A stretch of 64,000 nt of DNA from Haliclona indistincta (taxonomy: Eukaryota > Porifera > Demospongiae > Haplosclerida > Chalinidae). The stretch spans positions 7,625,672 through 7,689,671 of the forward strand of contig OZ024785.1 of the NCBI GenBank assembly GCA_964017065.1. The letters run 5' to 3'. This document shows positions 11,946 through 23,674 of the stretch, piece after piece (the stretch's first letter is position 1; the number at the start of each line of letters is the position of its first letter). A program made the position numbers and the translations under genes. The notes under the pieces are model-generated. The model was not told the DNA's origin. It made no database searches and saw nothing but the letters and a program-made list of their open reading frames with translations.

Positions 11946-12734
11946 TAAGAACATCAATCATTTTCTGTCAGTTTAACCCAGGCATACGTAAATTCTTGTT
12001 ATACTTGATATCTTGTCGTCAGAAAGACATCAGTAAATTCCATGTTCAGTTAGCCGTGTCACTGATGCTCATGTTGATAGTGTTTGTGGCTGGTATTGAT
12101 CGTACTAAGAACAGAGCTGGTTGTATCACTGTGGGTGTGCTCCTTCACTGCCTCATCCTAGTAGCCTGGATGTGGATGGGTGCTGGCTAAAGCATTGAAA
12201 AGTTTGTGATTGTGTTAAAAAAATCCACTAGACTATTTCGATCAGTTGTATGCTGGGGTAAGCATCATAAATTATTTACACTTTTTATTTTATCCTTAAA
12301 TTAATAGCTTGTTCTCTGCTGCCAGTTGTGATATCTGTTAGCATCAATCCTGACTACTACATCACACAGTCCAACACAACTAGGGGATTGTTAGTCAATA
12401 GCATAGTGAATGTACATATTAATTTTTGTTATTTTACATTATTATTGTGTATCATAGTTGCTTCATCAGTGATATTGGTGTGTTCTTTGAGGCATTTCTC
12501 GTTCCAATTTTTCTTATTCAATGTCTGTATATTCATCTCATCAAGTTATGTGGTTATTAAGCTCAAAATCAATCAACAGAAGAGAAATCAACCACTTTTG
12601 AACGAGAATAAAGTCCCAATGTCATCAAAGAATGCTTGCAAGCTACTAGCATTACTAGCAGGGTTCATGTTACTACTGGGCCTCTCATGGATTATTTTAT
12701 CATTGGAGCTGATACTACTAGGCACCAAAGGTGC

Positions 12735-13608
12735 TTATGCCTCGGTGGAATGTTATGCATACATGCCTGTCTGACTAAATATGCTGAACTGAAATACACA
12801 AGCAGTAATGAAAGTCTGCTGTTGCTAGTTGAACACTATGTTAGTGGCTGACAACTTATAAAATCATTACAAAGTTCACAAATTAAAGTTTATCATGCTT
12901 AATTTTGCACCTCATGCGAGAGACATTAAGTCTGACATGGTATTCAATAATGGCAAGGATTATTTTACATAATTATACTACTAGTGAGATGTAAGGAGTA
13001 GAGAAAAGAAAATAAACATACACAGTAAAGTTAAACTGCAGCTGTTGTACCTTCTTTCTGTACAGCAATCACAATGCAGTATAATAGTTATGCAATCAGA
13101 AGCCAATCAGTGCTGACCACTAATTCAACTGGGCGTGTCTATATTGTTCAGGGCACAGCACGTACAACGAGCGAGATAGCGTCCATAGCTTGCTTACACA
13201 ATTTCTTTAGACATACGATGTAACCTATCAGCTTCTAGGCAGTCAACTGTGGATAGTTTTGTCTACGGAGAACTCTAGATCGCCAGCAACGGCCATCGAT
13301 CGCGAGGTAAGCAAAGCTACGCCATAACTCTAGAACGCAGCTTCATATGCAAGTCTGCCGTGCTGTTCTGAAGTAAAGGCGAACTCACTAGCTGTAAGGC
13401 AGCCAGCAATAGACAATTTTGTCTTTACATCAGCAACTAGATCGCCAGCCGGCGATCGCGAGGTAAGCAATCACGCTATAACTCACGAACAGAGCCTTAT
13501 AACCAAAATCCTTACAATTCATTTTCAAGCAAATATCGACTTTAGCTTGTGTTGCACGTTTCAGCGCTTAGTTTTCAGCGAGCGACGAGAAATCCTGCCG
13601 ACAGACAG

Positions 13609-13641
<33 letters not shown>

Positions 13642-13693
13642 GATACACAACACGACTACTGTATGCCCCGTGGCTCCGCCCACCGAGGCATAA
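12735..13693. mobile_element. TIR DNA element inserted in GPCR relic
   Basis: A perfect 14-bp inverted repeat (TTATGCCTCGGTGG at 12735-12748 and its complement at 13680-13693) bounds 959 bp that are absent from homologous GPCR copies. It contains no transposase ORF and includes a CA microsatellite. No target duplication is certain. The superfamily was not recognised. Confidence 0.6.
13610..13637. repeat. (CA)n microsatellite
   Basis: An uninterrupted CA dinucleotide run of about 14 units lies inside the TIR element. Confidence 0.95.
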
Positions 13694-14705
13694 ATATCTA
13701 TGGTGCCTTTGCTGTTCAATGGCTGTTTGTGTCTTTGATTCTCTTCAAGGTTTCTTCCTCTTCATGTTCTTTGTAGCCTTGAATCACAATGCTCGGATTT
13801 TGTGGCTTGTGTGGTTTCATTCTTGGTGTATTAGACCTCTAAACAAGTTCAATAAAATTATTCAGCGGAAAAAACTGCAAGTACAAAACTGGATGAGTAC
13901 AGTCATAATAATGTGAAGGGAAAAGCCACTTCTGTGACTGGTGATCATGTAATTACTAACAGTGATGACGACACATCAGCTGAGATGAAACCTCGAATTC
14001 AAATAAAACATTGCTCAGCTATTAGGGAGGCACGGTAGTGCCTCCCTATGTAGGGTTGAACGAGAAAACAAGATGGCGGCTACATACAATGTATTAGCGT
14101 TCAAACGCTGATATTTCGCCTGGTCATGAATTGTATACGTCAAAAGACACTTAAATCTGCTCTCTGGCGTTGCCCCATCTTACAGTAGCAAGGAGATTGC
14201 TCGAAGTTGTTACTAAAGTGACGAACCTGGAAACGGTGAAAATCGAGTTTCGTCATCTTCGTTTTCTTCTTCTTTCTTTCTTCAGCGCGCCTAGCGCCTT
14301 TACGCGAGCAATGCCGAGACCAAAACACCCATGAACAGTCATGAAATTCTCCTGGCAGGTGCCTTTTGAACTTAGTTTTTAGCGAAACGTCGATATAAAT
14401 TCCGCGATTTTTCGATCGTGATCCATTGTCAGCTAAGTGCCATTGATGTTATTGCGCAATACGCACGTGACCAAGCAGTGGTTAGCGCACGTGACCAAAC
14501 ACTAGCTTGAGTATCGCCGCGCGCCTTATGGATCACGGAGAACACATACATGTACATGTATTTGTCTGGAGTCTTCGAAGAACGGTAAGCTCGTATAGGA
14601 TCACCATTCTGCGCTTGCCAGATAATTACAACCGCCGTACATGTCTACAAACAATTGTGGGCGGGGCTCGTATCCACTGCATGCATGTGTGGGCGAGCTG
14701 ATATA

Positions 14706-16058
14706 CCGTATAGCCGGTTATTTTCGATGGTCAAATATTTCGTTAGTAAAATTTTAGATTGGATCTAATTTTCGATACTCACTCGCCGTTCGAAAATAAA
14801 ATCCAGGCTAAAATTTATTACCCTTCGCCTCATCTCAAACTCTATGGCGTATACGAGTCGGGCGTCGATTTGTTGGAGAACTGTATATAGTCGTTAAGGT
14901 GGCGGAATACCGTTACGCGAATAATGACATTCACGACATTAGTAATGATATTCATGTTCCCTAGCAATCATCGGCGTTTGGGGTAATGGATGCTGCCACC
15001 ATTCACCAAAAATAAAATCCCAGGTGCCTTTTTAAAGCTATTTGACGAGCGGTGCACTTTCTAAAATAACTAACGGAGGGCGGCTCGAAGAGTTTTTATT
15101 AAGATGGATAACCGTTACTTTTTTATGGCTGTAAACGCTCGTGCCAAACCATGCTGGACGCCATGAAATCTTGTTGATTAGTGATTTTTGGAAAAAGATA
15201 TCGATTCTGTCCAGAAAACTCTTCGAGTCGCCCTCGGGTAAGTCGTTTTTAAGTGGAAATTGGCTTCAGCTAACGGTGTAGACGTTTCCTTCGTCTGATT
15301 TTTGGTGAATAAAACTGCCGTTTTTGGTTTTGCATTTCTCTGCGATTGTTCAAGGTATGCCTAAACTTTTAACGCTCTGCTCTTTGTATACCTTCGTACT
15401 TCATGTGTGGCAGCTCTGTTTCGTTTAGCTCGCCCTCGTTGTCCAGCCTGCGAGCTGTGTTCTAACTGACTGTAGCCACACCCATCGGTATACCGCCACC
15501 TTAAACCACCGTCCAGCCACGTTTTATGATTGTTAAATGGAACCATAGAGTCGAAGACAAGTTGCTGTACCGCGGTGTCCGCCTTTTCGCTTATCGTGCG
15601 AGTAGTCTCTCGCGTGCAGCAGTGCGCATGGCAGACATTTCTCTAACAGAGGCGCTTGGCGTTCAGTTTTACTGCTATCGCTGCTCGCTGCTACCGTCAG
15701 ATTCTGGTAAGAAGCGTTGGAAGTGGGCTCTAGCCTCGATCTGTTCGCATGTGTACAGTTGTTTGCGAAGATCTTGCATAACGGAAGCGAAAGCGGAAGT
15801 GTGACGCTGGCCAATCAAATTCACTTTTTGTCACGTGTACAGCTTCAGTTAGTCACGCCTACGCGCGTTTGATTGGCCACCGTCATACTTCCGCTTTCGC
15901 TTCCGTTATGCAAGATCTTCGCAAACAACTGTATGCACGACTGAGAAAATTTTTGGTGTTCAAAATTTTTGGTATGGTTCATATTTTCGTGGATTTAATT
16001 TTCGAACGGCAGTCGGTGATCGAAAATTAAATCCAGTCGAAAATAACCGGCTATACGG
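14706..16058. mobile_element. TIR element with TATA target duplication
   Basis: About 22-bp perfect terminal inverted repeats (starting CCGTATAGCCGGTTATTTTC) flank 1353 bp, with TATA on both sides (14702-14705 and 16059-16062). The related repeat copy near 38840 has the unfilled sequence here (TGATATGTACAGCATAAC in the matching orientation), supporting insertion with a TA or TATA duplication. The short reading frames inside resemble no known protein. A palindromic MITE (15754-15933) is nested within. Confidence 0.7.
15754..15933. mobile_element. 180-bp palindromic MITE, copy 1
   Basis: This is an almost complete palindrome with arms starting TACAGTTGTTTGCGAAGATC. Copies of the same 180-bp length occur at 32549-32728 and 50529-50708. 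It is flanked by TA, compatible with a mariner-like TA target. It has no coding capacity. Confidence 0.8.
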
Positions 16059-16409
16059 TATACAGCATAACAATTATTATTAGCTACAAGTTTAAAATTC
16101 TTAATAATAAAGAAAAGCCGCCAACAACAGGAAAACTAAACCAATGGTGGAAACAAAGACAGCTCAGTATGTGCATGATATTGAACTGCACTTCGCTGAA
16201 AAAGAAAAAAGGACACAAACAAGAAATTAAAAAGATTTCTATCGAAATCAAAAGGATGTAGGGTTGTGAAATCTACCACTGGTCCACAATGTAAACTAAC
16301 AAGGAACAAGCATGGAATGGTAACACGATTGACTTGCTAACAGACCATAGATCCCTACATCAGTGGCTGTACATAAGATCAATATTTTGTCACAAGCTGA
16401 ATGCACGTT

Positions 16410-16796
16410 CAGTGGCGGATCCAGGGGGGGGGAATCGGGGGCCAATTCCCCCCCCTTCGCGAGCACGTTTAATTAATTCATAGACTATTTTATTGATTGC
16501 CACGCCTCTCGATCGTTAACACGCGCACGAGCTCATACATATACACGACGAGCAGCTAGCTGGGGACTACTAGTACTGTAGTATCAAGTCTATAACCATG
16601 TTTCGCGGTCTGTCTTGCTCTCCAACAGCTACAGGCTACCGCGAACGCAGTTTAAAACGACGTATTCTAATGAATATTAATTAGCTATTTTTCAAAAAAA
16701 ATCGCGCGCGCGCAAGCGCGCGCATTAAGTGCCTCCCCCAAACATTTCCCTCCACTGTTTGGCCCCCCCCTTTTTCGAATCCTGTATCCGCCCCTG
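16410..16796. mobile_element. hAT-like non-autonomous element with ACGTT target duplication
   Basis: This 387-bp element has imperfect TIRs (CAGTGGCGGATCCAGG / CCTGTATCCGCCCCTG) and G/C homopolymer runs just inside. It is flanked by the direct repeat ACGTT (16405-16409 and 16797-16801). Removing it plus one ACGTT restores a sequence like the composite repeat at about 38500-38520. The TIR sequence suggests the hAT superfamily; the 5-bp duplication is shorter than the usual 8. Confidence 0.75.
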
Positions 16797-17032
16797 ACGT
16801 TAGGTGTCAGTCAACAGCAACTTATGGTGGCCGTTCTCGGCCACCATAGCAACTAGCTGAACTAGCTATAACCAACCACAGCAGCCACTGATGTAGGGAT
16901 CTATGGTCTGTTAGCAAGTCAATCGTGTTACCATTCCATGCTTGTTCCTTGTTAGTTTACATTGTGGGCCAGTGGTAGATTTCACAACCCTACATCCTTT
17001 TGATTTCGATAGAAATCTTTTTAATTTCTTGT

Positions 17033-17455
17033 AGAAAGACACATGATGTTGAAACAGCTGAGATTTTCTTCACTGATGAAAATCAATGTAGACAACAGAA
17101 AGCAGTACCATGTAGTTTCAGTAGTAGCATTTATTGACTGCACCGTTGATTCACAAAATAATTATTGTGACAACTATATATATTGAACACAAATAGTACT
17201 GTACAGATCTGGAAGCTTTGACATAAAGTATTAGGAGACTGCTGGGCATTCATGAGTGAATTTATTTTTGCATAGACCATCAGCTTTGGCAGGTAACTCT
17301 GCATGCATTGCCATTTGAGGATACCACTTAAATTTAAGCTGCAGAAACTGACAACAATCTCTACACCAACAGCATAGATTTAGAACTATAAAACTGAATA
17401 ACAAATGGTAGCATATGGCCTCTCATAGGACTGACTGATCAAATTTATGAGTAAC
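17033..17455. other. Intergenic, no feature seen
   Basis: This AT-rich sequence lies between the composite repeat and the 3' end of receptor copy D. No gene or repeat is supported here. Confidence 0.5.
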
Positions 17456-20112
17456 TTAAACATAATCATAAGATGGATCAGTTTTCTCTGTAGTTGTTCT
17501 ATAAGCTATATTATCATTCACTGCAATGGACTGGCTATGAGGAGCTGACTGTGTCTGCAGTACTGAGGAATAGGCAGCATTGTCCTTCAGTTCAATAGAC
17601 TGAGGAACACCTCCTCCCAGTACTCCATAACACTCATTTTCTACTGACTGGAAGTGTTGCAGAGCCACAGGATTGGGAGTAGGAGCTGATGATAGAAATA
17701 CAACAATGACACAGTACTGACACACTGTGCAAACTGTCTTCTCACTTTTCTTAGTTTCCTTTCCTCTCTTATTGATGCAGCAACAGATGATCACAGTGAC
17801 TAGCACACTCACTGCTAGTATCACAATCACCACACTGAAAACACTCACTCCAACAATAATGGGAAGAGTTGATGCTACATTGGATTACAGTAAACCAATA
17901 ACCATCATGCAGTAGCTCTGGCTCACCTTCACTGACAGCTGCTCCTGCAGTGAGCCCACTCTCTGGTGAGCTGCCATACCTGTTACCAGCAGTAGCTGAG
18001 AACTGGTATGAGCCAGGTTGAAGAGACAACTCATCATTTAGAGATGCTGTAGTCCCAAAGAAATTGATCAGTGATGGATTCGAACGAATCTGATACAATA
18101 ATTCTCTTGTGGTATTGTAGACTGAGATATTGATGTGCAGGCTAGTGTCTCCTGCTGGTACTCCAGTATAAGCAGTGGTAATCAGTAGCCTCACCATCAG
18201 ACCAGTAATAGACAGTACTGATATCTGTGGAGTGGATGGGATACCTGCAGAAGGAATACAATAATGCACTCATTATCATTGCCATTGTTTCACCTGAGAA
18301 AGCAATGTCTGCATTGGTATCTGATGTTGTGCTACCGAGTACATTGGAGGCAGTCACAGTACATGTGTAGTTGTTGCCAGCTTCAACAGGTCCTAATCTA
18401 GTGCTACCATCTCCTGTGCCACATGTGCCAACACTGCACAATGACATGTTGCTGAGTCTATTGTCTCCATTGCATGTCACTGATATTGAGAGTAGGGGCA
18501 GTCCTCCAGTGTGTCTCAATGTCCATCTCACCTCCAGCATTCCATCAATGTTCTCTAGATTAGTTTGTTCAAACTGTGCAACTATACAGGAGTAATAGTG
18601 TACTATCATAGCTGGTTATTCTTGGCACACTCACTTGAAACATTGGTTGTGATAACTTGAGTAATGCTATCACTTGTCAGTTCAGTCTCACCTACAGCAG
18701 AGTGGCTTGACACAGCCCTGATACCGACAGTGTAGTTGGTATTGGGTTCCAGTCCAGTCACAGTCAAGGTGTTGGTGTAGGATGGATCAGTATTGTTCAC
18801 TGCATTAACAGACATGCTTAAAATCTTTGATGTTGTAGTTAATTCGATTGAGAATCTGTCAAAGGCTGGCACTCCACTGTTAATAGGATTTAGCCACCTC
18901 AAGACAACAGCACTTGAAGTGATGTTTATAACACTTAGACTTTGTGGCATACTGGCAGACTCTGCATGTGAGCAAAGAAATTGAATGGTGTCTGTTCACA
19001 TTTTGTTGACTCACGGAGTACTTGTAGTGAAATAGTGTGATTGTTGGTGAATGATTGATTGTTGAACATGTTGTGGAGTGTGTTGGTGTAGTTACCACTG
19101 TCTGCTAGCATGACATTGGATATCATCAGCACTCCTGTGCTGTCCGTACCATACATCATACCACTAGCCAGTAGACTACCATTCCTTGTCCATGTGGAGT
19201 TAGGGGTGGGGTTCCCTGTCACATCAGTGAATGCTGTAATGATAGTATTCATTCCTGATGCAGCAAACACTTTACTAGATCCTTGAATGCCTGCTGGAGG
19301 AGCTGCATTATGAAGACATGGTATGCTACTTGAATAATGCTGGGAATTACTTACCTAACACATCTAATATGAAGTAACCAGTGGAGTTGCCTGCTTCAGT
19401 GGTGGCTATCATGGAGTAGTTACCAGAATGAGTCCTCAGTAGTGGATTGAACACAATCTGAGGGTAGTCAGACACATTGGGGTTGATACTGGTGTGTGTG
19501 TCGATGGGTACTCCATTGATAAACCACTGGTAGGATGGCACTAGAGGGAATCCTGCTGACTGCTGTATGTCAAAGGAGTACACACTGTTCTCTACAACAG
19601 TTATTGGTACAGTCTCTCTTCTCAATACTGGTGGTTCTATAGATCAGTAAGCACTATGAGGGACAAAACTTTACTACTCTATACTCACTAATAATTCTGA
19701 GTTGGAATGTTCCATTTACAGCAACATCATTACCTGATCCACAGGTTATGTTTGCCATATCAAATGACTGGTTAAAAACACGTATTATCATATTTGCTGG
19801 TACTCGAATCCCACCGAGTGTTTGAAATGTAAAAAGAAAGTTTTCTGCCCCGTGTCTTCCTTCACCAGTGGTTGAATTAAAAAACAAAAAAAATGTTTCA
19901 GAACCTCTTGTTAATCTCCACACATTAAATCTAGTCCCGAACCCTTCTCTGATTACGTGGCAAAAGAGTGTGACATTAGTTGCATTTTCAGGCTCAGCAA
20001 TGACAGCAGGGTTTGCATCAGTTGTAGGCGGATCAGTGACATTAGCAAAGGCAAGTTGACTAGCAGCGCCCTCGAGACACACAATCAATACTAGAAGAAC
20101 AGCGACGGACAT
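17456..20112 (-). CDS. Ig-FN3 transmembrane receptor, copy D (intact)
   Basis: Eight exons close in frame to 761 aa: 19689-20112, 19355-19636, 19015-19302, 18635-18961, 18294-18581, 17927-18244, 17746-17874 and 17456-17685. Architecture is as in copy B. Exon 1 is of the A/B type (MSVAVLLVLIVCLEGAASQ) but carries a dense block of amino-acid changes in the middle of Ig1 (ETFFLFFNSTTGEGRHGAEN where A/B have ETTELRLNLTTGEGIDGAEN) and VPANMIIRVF for VPSNLTIRVF. Exon 2 has YQWFINGVPIDT where B has YQWYHDGVPIDT. The tail ends TEKTDPSYDYV, the short form shared with copy E. It is divergently oriented with copy E across 171 bp. Confidence 0.85.
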
Positions 20113-20283
20113 TGTTACTTGTTGCAGAGTTCTTTGGAGCAGCCGGGAGCAGCCACGACTGCAACAAGTGTTTGCAAAACAAGCACCGTAGCCCCGCCTT
20201 GTTGGGCGTGTTCTCACAAGACTCTTGCGAATTGCAGAGACATGGGGCGTGAACCGTTGTCAAACGCAAACTTACCAACCATC
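20113..20283. promoter_or_regulatory. Shared divergent promoter region between copies D and E
   Basis: Only 171 bp separate the chosen start codons of two head-to-head receptor genes. It contains GGGCGTG at 20204-20210 and 20245-20251 and a GCCCCGCC box near 20191. GGGCGT-type motifs also occur upstream of copies A (about 4317), B (about 7908), C (about 11483) and F (about 24590 and 24623). A common promoter element is inferred. No TATA box is evident. Confidence 0.45.
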
Positions 20284-22957
20284 ATGGCTATTCTGCCGGA
20301 GATCGCAACTTTCTTCTGTTTTACAATAATATTGACGTCTTCGACGTTTGCTACTGGACTATCCACAATACCATTTGTGGAGAATGGAGGAACTGTCGTA
20401 TTTGCAAGAAGAGAGAACGAATCAAATGTATCTATCTTCTGTCGTGTTTCTAATAACGGCAGTGCATTCGATACAGCCTGGTACTTGACTAGACTTGGTG
20501 AAATGGAGCAGTTTATAACGTTCGGTGCTCAGTTTCCTACACCTAACTTTGTACTCTCAGGCGTTACATCGAACTTTACAATCGAAACGTTCAGTTGTGA
20601 TCTCGACAGGGCAATTGTGCGCTGCACAAATCAGGCGCCGGGTGATTTACTCGAGAATGTAATGTTTCAACTTAGAATAATTGGTTAGTTACACTGTTGA
20701 ATTGAGCAGTCGGCAGTACTCACTGCCCGCTGCAGTAGTTGAACTATAATATATTCTGTATAACTTGCAGAACCACCAGTACTGAGGACAGAGTCTACAG
20801 CAACGCCAGCTGCAGAGAACAGTGTTTTTTCTTTTAACATAGAGCAGTCAACAGGATTCCCTCTAGTGCCATACTACCAGTGGTACCATGATGGAGTACC
20901 CATCGACACAAACACCAGTATCAACCCCAATGTGTCTGACTACCCTCAGATTGTGTTCAATCCACTACTGAGGACTCATTCTGGTAACTACTCCATGATA
21001 GCCACCACTGAAGCAGGCAACTCCACTGGTTACTTCATATTAGATGTGTTAGGTAAGTAATTCCCAGCATTATTCAAGTATCATGCTATGTCTCCATAAT
21101 GCAGCTCCTCCAGCAGGCGTTCAAGGATCTAGTGAAGTGTATGCTGTATCAGGAATGGATACCACCATTACAGCATTCACTGATGTGACAGGGAACCCCA
21201 CCCCTAACTCCACATGGACAAGGAACGGTAGTCCACTGGCTAGTGGTATGATGTATGGTACAGACAGCACAGGAGTGCTGATGATATCCAATGTCATGCT
21301 AGCAGACAGTGGTAACTACACCAACACACTCCACAACATGTTCAACAATCAATCATTCACCAACAATCACACCATTTCACTACAAGTACTCCGTGAGTCA
21401 ACAAAATGTGAACAGACACCATTCAATTTCTTTGCTCACATGCAGAGTCTGCCAGTATGCCACAAAGTCTTAGTGTTATAAACATCACTTCAAGTGCTGT
21501 TGTCTTGAGGTGGCTAAATCCTATTAACAGTGGAGTGCCAGTCTTTGACAGATTCTCAATCGAATTTACTACAACATCAAAGATTATAAGCATGTCTGTT
21601 AATGCAGTGAACAATACTGATCCATCGTACACCAACACCTTGACTGTGACTGGACTGGAACCCAATACCAACTACACTGTCAGTATCAGGGCTGTGTCAA
21701 GCCACTCTGCTGTAGGTGAGCATGAACTGACAAGTGATAGCATCACTCAAGTTATCACAACCAATGTTTCAAGTGAGTGTGCCAAGAATAACCAGCTATG
21801 ATAGTACACTATTACTCCTGTATAGTTGCACAGTTTGAACAAGCTAGTCTAGAGAACATTGATGGAATGCTGGAGGTGAGATGGGCATTGAGACACACTG
21901 GAGGACTGCCCCTACTCTCAATATCAGTGACATGTAATGGAGACAATAGACTCAGCAACATGTCATTGTGCAGTGTTGGCACATGTGGCACAAGAGATGG
22001 TAGCACTAGATTAGGACCTGTTGAAGCTGGCAACAACTACACATGTACTGTGACTGCCTCCAATGTACTCGGTAGCACAACATTGGATACCAATGCAGAC
22101 ATTGCATTAACAGGTGAAACAATGGAAATGATAATGACTGCATTATTGTATTCCTTCTGCAGGTATCCCATCCACTCCACAGATATCAGTACTGTCTATT
22201 ACTGGTCTTATAGTGAGGCTACTGATTACCACTGCTTATACTGGAGTACCAGCAGGAGACACTAGCCTACACATCAATATCTCAGTATACAATAGCACAA
22301 ACGAATTATTGTATCAGATCCCTTTGAATTTCTCACTTATTAATTTGTTAGGAACCTCAGCATCTCTGAGTCATGAGTTGTCTCTTCAACCTGGCTCATA
22401 CCAGTTCTCAGCTACTGCTGGTAACAGGTATGGCAGCTCACCAGAGAGTGAGCTCACTGCAGGAGTAGCTGTCAGTGTTGGAGAAGGTGAGCCAGAGCTA
22501 CTGAATGATGGTTACTGGTTTACTATAATCCAATGTAGCATCAACTCTTCCCATTATTGTTGGAGTGAGTGTTTTCAGTGTAGTGATTGTGATAGTAGCA
22601 GTGAGTGTGCTAGTCACTGTGATCATCTGTTGCTGCATCAATAAGAGAGGAAAGGAAACTAAGAAAAGTGAGAAGACAGTTTGCACAGTGTGTCAGTACT
22701 GTGTCATTGTTGTATTTCTATCATCAGCTCCTACTCCCAATCCTGTGGCTCTGCAACACTTCCAGTCAGTAGAGAATGAGAGTTATGGAGTACTGGGAGG
22801 AGGTGTTCCTCAGTCTATTGAACTGAAGGACAATGCTGCCTATTCCTCAGTACTGCAGACACAGTCAGCTCCTCATAGCCAGTCCATTGCAGTGAATGAT
22901 AATGTAGCTTATAGAACAACTACAGAGAAAACTGATCCATCTTATGATTATGTTTAA
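20284..22957 (+). CDS. Ig-FN3 transmembrane receptor, copy E (intact)
   Basis: Eight exons close in frame to 755 aa: 20284-20683, 20771-21052, 21105-21392, 21446-21772, 21826-22113, 22163-22486, 22539-22667 and 22728-22957. The signal peptide is MAILPEIATFFCFTIILTSS. Ig1 is a third type (NVSIFCRVSNNGSAFDTAWY ... RAIVRCTNQ), with Cys, Trp and Cys present. Ig2 to tail follow the family, with TM IIVGVSVFSVVIVIVAVSVL. I chose the ATG at 20284 because the signal core follows it; an in-frame ATG at 20242 would add 14 residues. All exon junctions are phase 1. The 60-nt intron before the last exon is itself open and in frame. The gene is paired tail-to-tail with a decayed 7TM gene at 22990-23640. Confidence 0.87.
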
Positions 22958-22989
22958 AATGGCTCAAGTAAAAGCATGTGTTTGTGATT

Positions 22990-23640
22990 AATTACTATGA
23001 CTAATCAAAATATCAGTACATTCATCATCGATATTAGCTATAACAGTACTATCTATTGTTTCATCATAGTTCTATGTTCTATGATCTATGGTTTCATGCT
23101 GGTTAGTATTTCTCAATCTGTGTTGTTGGTTGATTTACTTCTATACTTCATCTGCATCATAGTTGTTAGAACTTTCTGCAATATCTTTCATGTCAAAAGT
23201 GTTATTAGCAATGCAAAGTGAGTTGTCAAAGGTTCGTATTTACATTGGTGTTAATTTTGCGTTGTTTTTCTGATGTCAGTTTTGTACTAGCTAGAAGTAT
23301 TTCCAGTGCTAGAGTTTTTTTTACAAAAGCTGGTCTGACTTCAATACGAAGGCAAGAAGAAAGCACACAAGCCACAACTTCCGAGCATCGCGCAATTGAA
23401 AACTACAAAGGAAGAAACCTTGAAAAGAATTGAAGGACGCAAATAGCAATTGAAAAGCAAAGGCAGAATAGATGTTAGTATCAGCTCTGATTTTTGTGAA
23501 CATAAGAATGATCCATGAGAGGCCCAGTAGAAACTTGAACCCTGAACCAACAGAAATATCAGTGATCTTGGAACACCTGACAACACACACACACAGAATA
23601 TGACTCTGAAGTGATCATACAGTCTCACTTACTCACCTGA
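22990..23640 (-). pseudogene. Adhesion-GPCR 7TM relic downstream of copy E
   Basis: On the minus strand, frames around 23321-23590 retain TM6 (FLLGLSWIILMF), the loop RADTNIYSAFAFQLLFA and TM7 plus start of tail (FNSFQGFFL ... RDARKLWLV), with small insertions and deletions splitting the frame. The lower-coordinate part (about 22990-23310) matches the C-terminal tail and 3' region of the genes at 29102 and 47052. The N-terminal and TM1-5 portions are missing; the composite repeat fragment starts soon after. It is a decayed partner of receptor copy E. Confidence 0.75.
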
Positions 23641-23674
23641 TGTAGCCAATATATAGTTGGCGGTTTGTCGTTCA

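Larger units (their letters stand above)
11946..13990 (+). pseudogene. Adhesion-GPCR 7TM relic, interrupted by a transposon
   Basis: Pieces of an adhesion-type 7TM gene lie in order on the plus strand. One piece covers TM2-TM3 (about 12017-12190: KDISKFHVQLAVSLMLMLIV to WMWMGAG then a stop). The next (about 12318-12734) carries the extracellular loop block VISVSINPDYYITQSNTTRG, TM5 and TM6 (LLALLAGFMLLLGLSWIIL). The last is TM7 plus C-terminal tail (about 13694-13915, YGAFAVQWLFV). Compared with the intact gene at 47052-49664, sequence after WMWMGA is deleted, and a TIR element (12735-13693) splits TM6 from TM7. It lies 3' to receptor copy D in the same tail-to-tail relationship seen for the other receptor/GPCR pairs. 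Confidence 0.8.
14021..17032. mobile_element. Composite palindromic repeat, copy 1, with two nested insertions
   Basis: This is the longest copy of a repeat family also present at 38309-39570 and 43650-44870 (both inverted relative to this one), and as a fragment at 23675-24320. One end is a hairpin-like palindrome (GGGAGGCAC ggta GTGCCTCCC) followed by CCCTATGTAGGG. The other end is a long foldback of about 400 bp in the uninterrupted copies, starting and ending with GATTTCTATCGAAATC and containing the ACATTGTGG and CCCTACATC blocks in both arms. The core holds a TCTTCGAAGA segment and a poly(GAA)-like stretch. No transposase was recognised. Two younger elements (14706-16058 and 16410-16796) sit inside and account for the extra length. 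Confidence 0.75.
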
